Positions 1 through 6,521 of a DNA stretch of 10,716 bases are shown here, in pieces. Source of the stretch: an uncultured Clostridia bacterium (GTDB taxonomy: Bacteria; Bacillota; Clostridia; Christensenellales; Pumilibacteraceae); assembly GCA_947627075.1 (NCBI GenBank), contig CANQUR010000048.1:1-10716 (forward strand), in the 5' to 3' direction. The notes under the pieces are model-generated. The model worked only from the letters and a program-made list of their open reading frames with translations. It made no database searches and was not told the DNA's origin. Position 1 is the first letter of the stretch. Every line of letters begins with the position of its first letter. The position numbers and the translations under genes are program-made.

Positions 1-581
1 TTGACTATATCCATAAGTTCGTTCATGCTCGGCATAGGAACTATAAGCTTGAACATGAAACGGTCCATCTGCGCTTCGGGAAGCGGATATGTACCGTCTT
101 GCTCTATCGGGTTTTGAGTTGCAAGCACGAAGAACGGCTCGCTTAATTTACGCGATTCACCCATTACGGTAACGCTGTGCTCTTGCATGGCTTCGAGAAG
201 CGCCGATTGCGTCTTGGGAGTCGCACGGTTGATTTCGTCGGCAAGTATAATGTTGCTGAAGATAGGACCTTTTTGGAATTGGAACTTACTGTTGCCCGTT
301 TCGTCCTTTACTATAATGTTGGTACCTGTTACGTCGGCGGGCATAAGGTCGGGCGTAAACTGGATTCTCGCGAAAGGAAGACTGAATACTCTTCCCAAAG
401 ATCTTACAAGACGCGTCTTTCCGACACCGGGCACACCTTCGAGAAGAACGTTGCCGCCTGCGATCATCGCGATAATGGTTCCTTCTACGACTTCTGTTTG
501 ACCTACGACGTCGCGTCTAACTTGCTCGAAAATATTTTTGCACTGTTCACTGAACTTCTGAATGCTTTGTTCTGTTACCAT
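1..581 (-). CDS. MoxR-family AAA+ ATPase (3' part beyond window)
   Basis: N-terminal 193 codons of a MoxR-type AAA+ ATPase; the gene starts at ATG 581-579 and runs off the left edge. Visible motifs: Walker A GVPGVGKT (residues 49-56), the family-typical FTPDLMPADVTGT stretch (75-87), Walker B IILADEINRATP (111-122, D115/E116), sensor-1 region ATQNP (154-158) and LPEAQMDRF (167-175). MoxR proteins act as ATP-driven chaperones, usually for von Willebrand factor A or DUF58 partners encoded next to them and often linked to the cell envelope; the partner here would lie left of the window. The start is preceded by an AGAGAGG box about 13 nt upstream, rather far. No convincing promoter is seen between this gene and the hairpin at 664-704, so it may depend on read-through from the membrane-protein gene at 718-1815. 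The family assignment is secure; the specific role is not known. Confidence 0.95.
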   Translation of the reverse strand, partial: MVTEQSIQKFSEQCKNIFEQVRRDVVGQTEVVEGTIIAMIAGGNVLLEGVPGVGKTRLVRSLGRVFSLPFARIQFTPDLMPADVTGTNIIVKDETGNSKFQFQKGPIFSNIILADEINRATPKTQSALLEAMQEHSVTVMGESRKLSEPFFVLATQNPIEQDGTYPLPEAQMDRFMFKLIVPMPSMNELMDIV

Positions 582-663
582 AATTTTTTATTTGCCTCTC
601 TTTATTAATTTTTATTTTATTTTTTGTTTTTACCGGATTCGGTATTGGTTTTAATAAGAATTA

Positions 664-704
664 ATGCCCGTTTTCATTGTCTTTCGACAACGGAAAATGG
701 GCAT
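664..704 (-). terminator. Long hairpin with GAAA tetraloop after the 718-1815 gene
   Basis: A 41-nt inverted repeat starts 13 nt past the stop of the upstream gene. Arms 664-681 and 686-704 pair almost throughout, with a 1x2 internal loop at 676/691-692 and one G-T/A-C position at 670/698. On the minus-strand RNA the loop is GAAA closed by C-G, a classic stable tetraloop. The following sequence is T-rich but interrupted (TTAATTCTTATT), so this is either a weak intrinsic terminator or a processing/3'-end-stabilising hairpin between two co-transcribed genes. The rest of the 582-717 gap is AT-rich and holds nothing else recognisable. Confidence 0.6.
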
Positions 705-717
705 GATCTCTCAAGCT

Positions 718-1815
718 TTAAAAATTATCCTCACTGTCTTCGCCGGGATTCAACTGGTCATAATATGAACTTACGCCATCCTTATGCTTACCGGACAAAT
801 TGGGGTCGTCCTGTATCTCTTCAAGAGCAAAGTCTTTATCCTCACTCCAAAAATCTTTATATTGCATATTGTTATCGTTTACCTCACCGTTGGTAGAATC
901 AAACGGTCGAGGAGGCTGCGGTGTGACATCCGGTGGCGGCTCGTCGGATTGTTCGTCGCCTAGATCGCCGGGCGCATCGGGTTTATAAATGTCCCTACTT
1001 GTGGGGTCATTCATATTCTCCGTCCTCAGTGTGCCGAAAACAGCTATTATAGTCCTATCTCTCGTAACAACGCTTTCCTGTCTTTCCGGCTCGTAGCCAA
1101 TGATGTTGCTCCTTTCATCGGTCCAATACAAGAACTCATATCCGTCGTCCGCTACAGCGCAAACGGGTTTTATAGTTCCTTCGCCTTTTACGACCGTGAC
1201 CAAGACTTCTCCGTCTATGTGACCGCCGCTTCCGCCAAGTACCAAATATTCCACGGTGACGTCTTCGGGGTCTCCGACAATAATACTGTCGATCGGCTTA
1301 AATACCGCGTTAGCCGACAAAACATTCAATGTCGTCATAAGTAAACCTATAATGCAAACCGCAATAGTGGTAATTATCATAGATCTTGCAATCGAAAACT
1401 TCATATAAGCATTGCTGTTCTTATCCTTCATTTTCGATTCGTGTTCCTCTATTTTGGCTTTTGCATCTTCACGCTGGCGCATTGCAATATAAGATTCGTC
1501 TTTTTCAAGTTCCAACATCGTTATAACGCGCTCATCGAGTCCCAATCGATCGACCCTTCTTGCAATCATTTTCGTATTCGGTTTGAATTTTGTAAAGTAC
1601 AAAATTATTGCAACGACAGCGCCTATGACGATCCCCGCACCTAAAGCTACCAAATACCATAGTTTGAACATATCCACGAAGTAGCTCAATGATGTTACTA
1701 ATGCAAAGACTGCATTGACGGCAAACGCCACTGTCAGTCCGCAAAGAAACGATTTCCAAATGCCTTCGGCAACAAGTCTCGAATGATATTTCTCAAACAG
1801 CTTTTTGGTATCCAT
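718..1815 (-). CDS. DUF4175-like membrane protein with InlB-type repeat domain
   Basis: A 365-residue membrane protein of unknown function. Order: two hydrophobic segments (about 22-47 and 53-75); a cytoplasmic stretch IARRVDRLGLDERVITMLEL (84-103) followed by a charged, probably helical segment (104-132); a third membrane segment (143-168); then a presumably extracytoplasmic part. Residues about 186-263 (GEGTIKPVCAVADDGYEF..W.D....) resemble an InlB B-repeat/Listeria-Bacteroides repeat. The tail (265-365) is acidic, Pro/Asn/Asp-rich and probably disordered. The 'gL.eR..T.lEL' motif after two membrane helices recalls DUF4175-type proteins, which are often encoded beside MoxR and DUF58 genes; this is family recall, not a search. 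Start ATG 1815 has AAAGGAG 8 nt upstream. The neighbouring moxR suggests a membrane partner or substrate of the MoxR system. No enzymatic motif is seen. Confidence 0.85.
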   Translation of the reverse strand: MDTKKLFEKYHSRLVAEGIWKSFLCGLTVAFAVNAVFALVTSLSYFVDMFKLWYLVALGAGIVIGAVVAIILYFTKFKPNTKMIARRVDRLGLDERVITMLELEKDESYIAMRQREDAKAKIEEHESKMKDKNSNAYMKFSIARSMIITTIAVCIIGLLMTTLNVLSANAVFKPIDSIIVGDPEDVTVEYLVLGGSGGHIDGEVLVTVVKGEGTIKPVCAVADDGYEFLYWTDERSNIIGYEPERQESVVTRDRTIIAVFGTLRTENMNDPTSRDIYKPDAPGDLGDEQSDEPPPDVTPQPPRPFDSTNGEVNDNNMQYKDFWSEDKDFALEEIQDDPNLSGKHKDGVSSYYDQLNPGEDSEDNF

Positions 1816-1862
1816 CTCTTCTCCTTTCGCCGCTTACACAGCGTAATTTTATTGCTTATCTT

Positions 1863-1888
1863 ATTATATGCAAATTGCAAAATGTAAA
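1863..1888 (-). promoter_or_regulatory. Possible second promoter, closer to the gene
   Basis: A perfect TATAAT (1868-1863) lies about 48 nt before ATG 1815, with TTTACA (1888-1883) upstream. The spacer is only 14 nt, shorter than usual, so this could be an AT-rich coincidence or a weak or activator-dependent promoter within the leader of the stronger one. Confidence 0.25.
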
Positions 1889-1956
1889 CCGTGAAAGCAA
1901 CGATATTTGTTATCTTCGACATCCAACAATATACCATAATAATAAAGCTATAATAT

Positions 1957-1985
1957 ATTTTACAATATTTCGCGCAAAATGTCAA
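1957..1985 (-). promoter_or_regulatory. Near-consensus sigma-A promoter for 718-1815 (and moxR)
   Basis: On the minus strand, -35 TTGACA (1985-1980), a 17-nt spacer, and -10 TAAAAT (1962-1957). The predicted start of transcription near 1950 gives a leader of about 135 nt before ATG 1815. This is the best promoter match in the window. No riboswitch fold was recognised in the leader. Confidence 0.75.
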
Positions 1986-2119
1986 GTTATTTATGTGTGT
2001 GATTTTCTTGAAAATAATTTTTATACGCATTTTACCCTATATAAATTCGGAATACAATTTTCATAAATCGCCCTCATAAATATACATATCGTAGACACTT
2101 CATAGCGGATATTCAATTG

Positions 2120-2203
2120 GTAATGTTTAAAATGGCATGATTTTCACATTTCATTATTGGTCGAATGGGCACATTACGGAAAATCACCGCCCAAATGAAA
2201 TGT
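2120..2203. repeat. Nested inverted-repeat element in the 1816-2222 gap
   Basis: Within the 407-bp gene-free stretch 1816-2222, four complementary pairs cluster in 84 bp: ACATTTCATT (2146-2155) with AATGAAATGT (2194-2203), TGGGC (2166-2170) with GCCCA (2189-2193), TGATTTTC (2138-2145) with GAAAATCA (2179-2186), and GTAATGT (2120-2126) with ACATTAC (2171-2177). The first two nest into one hairpin; the other two would pair its loop with the left flank. No T-tract follows on either strand, so it is not a canonical terminator for chrA, whose stop is 20 nt away. It may be a remnant end of an insertion element, a MITE-like repeat or a structured RNA; none is established. The rest of the gap is AT-rich and contains only the promoter(s) listed separately. 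Confidence 0.5.
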
Positions 2204-2222
2204 TTGTGTGTAATCTCGACAT

Positions 2223-2789
2223 TCAAAAGGAATATACGAGCATTCCGAGACAGGCAGACGCCACTATCATAAATATCGGAGAAAGATCTTTTTTCCGAAT
2301 GAGCTTATAACCTATTGTAGCCGCCCCTATCACGATCATAATAGCCAAAGCTCGAAAATCAAATTCCGACTTAAACAGGTTATTATATACGAGGATCGCG
2401 CCTGTCGCAAAAATCAATCCCACAACGACCGGTTTTATCCCGCATAAAACCGCAGACACGAACTTATTGTCCATAAAATTTTTGAAAAGAGTCGCAATGA
2501 GCAATATGGTAATAAACGACGGCATCACTACTCCGAGCGTCGCCAATAAGGAGCCCAAAAACGGGCTCCCTGCGCCACCTCCAATTGCGCTACCCACAAA
2601 TGTCGCCATATTTATGGCTATCGGTCCCGGAGTTGCTTCGCTTATCCCTATAAAATTGGAAAGCATTTCGGCATCCAACCACCCGTTTGCCGCCATTTCT
2701 TGCTGTATTATGGCTATCATGCCATATCCACCGCCAAACGTAAACAGCCCGATCTTGAAGAATGTGAGAAATAACCTTAAATAGATCAT
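2223..2789 (-). CDS. chrA: Chromate-transporter family protein, short-chain (second of pair)
   Basis: A 188-residue hydrophobic protein that is one Chromate_transp domain. Hallmarks: FKIGLFTFGGGYGM (11-24), EATPGPIAINMATFVG (51-66) and the Gly-rich GSLLATLGVVMPSF (79-92), followed by further membrane segments to the C-terminus. Characterised ChrA proteins export chromate in exchange for or driven by ion gradients; many short-chain pairs in anaerobes have not been tested and may carry another oxyanion. Short-chain proteins need a partner to equal the long two-domain ChrA, and the partner is the gene just upstream. Start ATG 2789 overlaps that gene's stop as ATGA, with GGAGAGG close upstream, indicating translational coupling. 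Family assignment is firm; the natural substrate is uncertain. Confidence 0.93.
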   Translation of the reverse strand: MIYLRLFLTFFKIGLFTFGGGYGMIAIIQQEMAANGWLDAEMLSNFIGISEATPGPIAINMATFVGSAIGGGAGSPFLGSLLATLGVVMPSFITILLIATLFKNFMDNKFVSAVLCGIKPVVVGLIFATGAILVYNNLFKSEFDFRALAIMIVIGAATIGYKLIRKKDLSPIFMIVASACLGMLVYSF

Positions 2790-3469
2790 TTTTGCTCCTC
2801 TCCTTTATCTTCACAGCCATTATTAAGCTTTTGTTCGGCTCCAACGTCATCGTTATGCAAAGACGAAACCGTCGCGGGATCCGAGCCATCGAGAACTTTT
2901 GCTTTCGTCTTTTTTTCTCTCTTGCTTATAATACCATAATAAATAAAACCAACAAAACCGCCGAGTATTATAAGATAAATACTCGACAGATCGAAAGCAA
3001 CAAAATTAAGAGTGATCGTGACCACCAAAGCCGCAAGCAAAATTATAAGAGAAACAGCGTCTTTTTTTATATTTTTAATCATTTTTACGGCAGCTCTCAA
3101 AATCAATACAGCCACACAAGCCTGTATCCCTTTGAAAGCTTTGCCGATCAACTCGATCTTCAAAAAGTCTTCGATAAAAAAAGAAATGACGAAAATTATT
3201 ATGAATGAAGGTAAGACAACTCCCAACGTTGCAAATAAAGAGCCCAAAAAGCCCGCTCTTTTGTATCCTATATACGTAGCGCAATTTATGGAAATCGGTC
3301 CGGGAGTAGACTCGGAAATTGCAATTATGTCTAATAGTTCATCGCCATCGAGCCAATGCTTTTTTGTGACGGTTTCGGACTGTATAAGCGAAAGCATTGC
3401 ATATCCGCCGCCAAACGTAAACAGTCCGATTTTGAAAAAAGTCGCAAAAAGTATCAATAATTTCTTCAT
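2786..3469 (-). CDS. chrA: Chromate-transporter family protein, short-chain (first of pair)
   Basis: A 227-residue membrane protein with one Chromate_transp domain: FKIGLFTFGGGYAM (12-25), ESTPGPISINCATYIG (53-68), GSLFATLGVVLPSF (76-89). It is paralogous to its downstream partner and presumably pairs with it in the membrane as a two-subunit transporter. Unlike the partner, it carries a charged, cytoplasm-like tail from about residue 183 (REKKTKAK... to EDKGEEQK). Start chosen at ATG 3469: it has GAGG 7 nt upstream, and the predicted transcription start near 3481 would leave an in-frame ATG at 3481 without a leader or ribosome site. The last codons hold the ribosome binding site of the partner (GGAGAGGAG), so part of the tail may be shaped by that constraint. 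Confidence 0.93.
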   Translation of the reverse strand: MKKLLILFATFFKIGLFTFGGGYAMLSLIQSETVTKKHWLDGDELLDIIAISESTPGPISINCATYIGYKRAGFLGSLFATLGVVLPSFIIIFVISFFIEDFLKIELIGKAFKGIQACVAVLILRAAVKMIKNIKKDAVSLIILLAALVVTITLNFVAFDLSSIYLIILGGFVGFIYYGIISKREKKTKAKVLDGSDPATVSSLHNDDVGAEQKLNNGCEDKGEEQK

Positions 3470-3487
3470 GTTTGACCTCATCGAATA

Positions 3488-3516
3488 ATTGTATCACATA
3501 TTATCCCAGATGTCCA
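3488..3516 (-). promoter_or_regulatory. Extended -10 promoter of the chrA pair
   Basis: On the minus strand, -35 TGGACA (3516-3511), a 17-nt spacer ending in TGA, and -10 TACAAT (3493-3488), which together form an extended -10 (TGnTACAAT). Predicted transcription start is near 3481, only about 12 nt before the chosen chrA start at 3469. It lies just after the terminator of the ilvE operon, so the chrA pair is an independent unit. Confidence 0.7.
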
Positions 3517-3540
3517 TTTATTTTTGCCTTATGCGCAAAA

Positions 3541-3581
3541 AACCTTAAAAAATAAGCCGCAGTTCAATACCACGGCTTATT
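3541..3581 (-). terminator. Intrinsic terminator of the ilvE operon
   Basis: Perfect 9-bp stem AATAAGCCG / CGGCTTATT (arms 3573-3581 and 3551-3559, 13-nt loop), 30 nt past the ilvE stop. On the minus strand the stem runs straight into six T (3552-3547), with a second T-run at 3542-3537. This is the clearest terminator in the window and marks the end of the amino-acid gene run. Confidence 0.85.
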
Positions 3582-3610
3582 ATGTCACACATAATCAATT
3601 GTTTATGTCT

Positions 3611-4672
3611 TTATTTTTTTATAATATCTACCCAACCGAATTTATCGGGATATTTACCGTTTTGGATGCCGGTCAATTCGTCATAGATCATTTTACTGAT
3701 CTCGCCCATTTCACCTTTATTGACTTCATAGTCCTTGCCATGATAGCCGAACCAACCTACAGGAGAAATAACGGCAGCGGTTCCCGTTCCGAAAATCTCG
3801 TTGAGTTTTCCGTTTTCGGCAGCCTCGGCAACCTTGCGTATATCGACATTCATCTCGCGAACTTTGATATTATGAGATTTCAAAAGCGTAATTACGCTTC
3901 TGCGCGTAATTCCCGGCAAAATACTTCCGCGAAGAGCCGGAGTATAAGCAACACCATCGATAACAAAGAATATATTCATAGCGCCGACTTCTTCAACATA
4001 GCGGTGATGCTTTGCATCAAGCCACATAGCCTGATCGTAACCCTTTGCCTGAGCGTTCTCGCCCGCTTTCATACTTGCCGCATAGTTTCCTATGACCTTG
4101 TGTCCACCGGTGCCACCCTTTGCGGCACGAACATAATTTTCTTCGACCAAAAGCTTAACCGGAGCAAGGCCATGCGCATAATATGCGCCAACGGGGCTAA
4201 CAATAACATACATATAATATGTTTTGGAAGCGTGAACACCTAAAGCAGGTTCAGTAGCTATCATAGTCGGTCTTATGTAAAGCGCGGTTCCCTCATCGGT
4301 TGGGATCCAATCCTCATCGATAAAGATAAGTTGCTTTATAGCGTCATAGACAAATTTTTTATCAAATGTCGGCATACAAAGTCTTTCTGCGGAATCGCAC
4401 ATTCTGTCAAGATTATCGTTAAGACGGAAAAGACGAATTTCGCCTTTGCTGTTTTTATAAGCTTTGGCGCCTTCGAATACGCCTTGCGCATAATGAAGTA
4501 CAGACGCCGAAGGAGCTAAATGCAGATCTTGATACGGCTGTATGCGCGCGTTCTTCCATTCTCCGCCCTCATATTCCATGATGAACATATGATCGGTAAA
4601 GTATTTACCGAATCCGAGTTTGCCAGTGGGCTTTGCCTTTTTGTTTTCCGTCTTAATAATTTTAAGTTCCAT
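3611..4672 (-). CDS. ilvE: Branched-chain amino-acid aminotransferase IlvE
   Basis: A 353-residue fold-type IV PLP aminotransferase that interconverts Val/Leu/Ile with their 2-oxo acids, using glutamate/2-oxoglutarate, in the cytoplasm. Visible: early BCAT stretch GKLGFGKYFTDHMF (17-30), substrate-side YAQGVFEGAKAY (61-72), PLP lysine K192 within GGTGGHKVIGNYAAS, EEVGAMNIFF (227-236, acidic residue near the PLP nitrogen), GSILPGITRRSV (249-260), and FGTGTAAVISPVG (294-306). Length matches the eukaryote-like/type II BCAT branch (about 340-360) rather than the shorter E. coli form (about 309). Start ATG 4672 has AGGAGA about 12 nt upstream. It is the last gene of its operon: 30 bp after yigZ and closed by the terminator at 3541-3581. 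Confidence 0.96.
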   Translation of the reverse strand: MELKIIKTENKKAKPTGKLGFGKYFTDHMFIMEYEGGEWKNARIQPYQDLHLAPSASVLHYAQGVFEGAKAYKNSKGEIRLFRLNDNLDRMCDSAERLCMPTFDKKFVYDAIKQLIFIDEDWIPTDEGTALYIRPTMIATEPALGVHASKTYYMYVIVSPVGAYYAHGLAPVKLLVEENYVRAAKGGTGGHKVIGNYAASMKAGENAQAKGYDQAMWLDAKHHRYVEEVGAMNIFFVIDGVAYTPALRGSILPGITRRSVITLLKSHNIKVREMNVDIRKVAEAAENGKLNEIFGTGTAAVISPVGWFGYHGKDYEVNKGEMGEISKMIYDELTGIQNGKYPDKFGWVDIIKK

Positions 4673-4691
4673 GATTTTTATTATCTCCTTT

Positions 4692-4703
4692 ACGCTTTCG
4701 CGT
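4692..4703 (-). other. Mini-hairpin ACGC-GAAA-GCGT in the yigZ-ilvE gap
   Basis: A 12-nt perfect stem-loop touching the last base of the yigZ stop and lying just upstream of the ilvE ribosome binding site. On the RNA it has a GAAA tetraloop but only 4 bp and no T-tract, so it is not a terminator. It resembles the CGCG-loop-CGCG hairpin at 7751-7762 in the other open gap of this operon; it may be chance. Confidence 0.3.
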
Positions 4704-5302
4704 TAATTTTTTATCCTTTTATATTGTTGGGATATCAAAGTATATTTTATCTTGCCGTTCGCTCTATCCACAAGCGGAGCAATATCGTCTCCGCAAGGGC
4801 AAAAGTAAGTAAAAGATACATCACTCGAATAACCGATTTCGTCAATCCCATTGATATTGCTTATTTTTTTGAAAGTAGCAAAATCGGTAGAACATCTATA
4901 TATGTCACACATAACAAGCGTATGCTTATCCGCATTAGCTACACACGAAACCGCAACTGCGGAATATGCCCGCGTAAGTCCGCCGGTGCCGAGTTTTATT
5001 CCTCCGAAGTATCGTACCACGGCAACCATGCATTTTTTGAGATCCGCTCCCTTTATTGCTTCCATTATAGGCGCACCGGCAGTACCGCTCGGTTCTCCGT
5101 CATCGGAAAAACGTGATAAATTGCCTTTGTCATCCCAAATTGCCGCATAACACACATGAGTTGCGTCGTGATAAGTCTTTCGCAAAGTTTTCAGCCTTTC
5201 GATAACATCCTCCTCACTATCGACGCCATAAGCAAATGCCAAAAAACGTGATCGAGAAACAACCAATTCGGACGAGCCTTCCGTCAGTGTAACATATTTC
5301 AT
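4703..5302 (-). CDS. yigZ: YigZ/IMPACT family protein (UPF0029)
   Basis: A 199-residue protein. The N-terminal Impact domain (about 1-120) shows both family signatures: FSDDGEPSGTAGAPI (65-79) and VVRYFGGIKLGTGGLTRAY (95-113). The C-terminal part (about 130-199) has the place and size of the ferredoxin-like DUF1949 domain. Length is close to the usual 200-215. The eukaryotic homologue IMPACT/Yih1 regulates the kinase Gcn2; the bacterial role is not settled, and a translation- or RNA-related function is commonly proposed. Its start ATG 5302 overlaps the tyrS stop as ATGA, so it is translationally coupled to a tRNA synthetase, which fits a translation-related role but does not prove it. No separate ribosome site is evident. 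Confidence 0.93.
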   Translation of the reverse strand: MKYVTLTEGSSELVVSRSRFLAFAYGVDSEEDVIERLKTLRKTYHDATHVCYAAIWDDKGNLSRFSDDGEPSGTAGAPIMEAIKGADLKKCMVAVVRYFGGIKLGTGGLTRAYSAVAVSCVANADKHTLVMCDIYRCSTDFATFKKISNINGIDEIGYSSDVSFTYFCPCGDDIAPLVDRANGKIKYTLISQQYKRIKN

Positions 5303-6507
5303 TCTATTACTATCTTAATGTGCGTTTTTTTGCCTTTATGCAAGACAAATTCTTTTTCTTTGGTAAAATCGGAAATTTTCGCATTGACATCAACGACCTT
5401 TATCTCGCCTATTTTGGCTCCGCCGCCTTCTATCACCCTGCGTGCATCGCTTTTAGATACGGCAGCCTTTGCCATGACTAAAAGATCGGTTATCAACGTA
5501 TCGCCGCATACCTTGAGCGCCATTGTCGGCATTTCTCCGCCGCCACCGAACGCGCCTTGAGCTTCGGCTTGTGCCTTTGTCGCCGCTTCGACTCCGTGGA
5601 CCAAGGCGGTGACCTCAAACGCAAGCCTTTTTTTGGCTTCATTTATACGCTCGTCTTTATATTTGCAAAGTTCCGCTATCTCGTCAAGCTCGACAAACGT
5701 CAAAAGTTTGAGACACTCCTCCACCTTTACGTCCTCTACATTGCGAAAATATTGATAGAATTCATATGGCGAAGTCTTGTTTGCGTCAAGCCAAAGTGCG
5801 CCTTTTGCCGTTTTTCCCATCTTCTTGCCGTCAGAGGTCTCCAATAAGGTAAATGTCATAGCATAAGCATCGACAGATTCCTTGCGCCTTATAAGATCGG
5901 CGCCGGCAAGCATATTGCTCCATTGATCGTTTCCGCCTATCTGAAGTTTCACACCATGTTTTTTATATAGCATGAGGAAATCATAAGCTTGCATAAGCAT
6001 ATAATTGAATTCAAGAAAACTCAGCCCTTTTTCCATACGAGCCTTATAGCATTCGGCTGTAAGCATTTTATTGACTGAAAAGTATGTGCCGACCTCACGT
6101 AAAAATCCTACATAATTGAGCCCCATAAGCCAATCTGCGTTATTTAACATAAGCGCGGCATTTTCGCCATCAAACCGAATAAAATGTTTGAGTTGATTGC
6201 GGAAAGCATCGCAATTATGAGCAATTGTTTCTTCATTCATCATGCTACGCATATCCGTTCTTCCCGACGGATCTCCTATCATAGCGGTTCCGCCGCCTAT
6301 AAGTGCGATCGGTTTATGTCCGGCTCTCTGCATATGAGCCATAGCCATAATCGGAATATAGTGACCTATATGCAAGCTATCCGCCGTGGGATCGAATCCG
6401 ACATAAAACGGAACACTTTCATTTTCGAGAAGCTTGCGTAAGTCGTCTTCATATACAGTCTGCTTTATAAATCCTCTTTCGTATAGAGTATCTAAAACGT
6501 TTTTCAT
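5299..6507 (-). CDS. tyrS: Tyrosyl-tRNA synthetase
   Basis: A 402-residue class I aminoacyl-tRNA synthetase that charges tRNA-Tyr. Visible: HIGH motif intact (46-49, in DPTADSLHIGHY); GGGTAMIGDPSGR (71-83); Tyr/adenylate-site segments YMLMQAYDF (169-177) and GGNDQWSNM (191-199); KMSKS variant KMGKT (229-233); C-terminal S4 RNA-binding domain (about 338-400). Length is normal for bacterial TyrRS of the TyrRS-S type. Start: ATG 6507 with AAGGA 7 nt upstream is preferred over the adjacent in-frame TTG 6510, where spacing would be only 4 nt. The gap to the upstream aminotransferase is 14 bp, so there is no room for the tyrosine T-box leader that many Bacillota tyrS genes carry. Regulation must come from further upstream in the operon. 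Confidence 0.97.
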   Translation of the reverse strand: MKNVLDTLYERGFIKQTVYEDDLRKLLENESVPFYVGFDPTADSLHIGHYIPIMAMAHMQRAGHKPIALIGGGTAMIGDPSGRTDMRSMMNEETIAHNCDAFRNQLKHFIRFDGENAALMLNNADWLMGLNYVGFLREVGTYFSVNKMLTAECYKARMEKGLSFLEFNYMLMQAYDFLMLYKKHGVKLQIGGNDQWSNMLAGADLIRRKESVDAYAMTFTLLETSDGKKMGKTAKGALWLDANKTSPYEFYQYFRNVEDVKVEECLKLLTFVELDEIAELCKYKDERINEAKKRLAFEVTALVHGVEAATKAQAEAQGAFGGGGEMPTMALKVCGDTLITDLLVMAKAAVSKSDARRVIEGGGAKIGEIKVVDVNAKISDFTKEKEFVLHKGKKTHIKIVIE

Positions 6508-6521
6508 CAATAGATCCTTAA

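Noticed and set aside
177..608. 143-codon plus-strand open frame opposite moxR
   Set aside because: Antisense shadow of the strongly conserved MoxR coding sequence; the same applies to the other plus-strand frames opposite ilvE, tyrS, yigZ, the aminotransferase and rsmF.
1734..2030. 98-codon minus-strand open frame across the promoter and the start of the membrane-protein gene
   Set aside because: Runs through the promoter and leader, overlaps the real gene in another frame, has no ribosome site, and has low-complexity AT-driven composition.
3470..3481. Upstream in-frame ATG (3481) as start of the first chrA
   Set aside because: It coincides with the predicted transcription start and has no ribosome site; ATG 3469 has GAGG at good spacing.
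6508..6510. TTG start for tyrS
   Set aside because: The next codon is ATG with better spacing from AAGGA.
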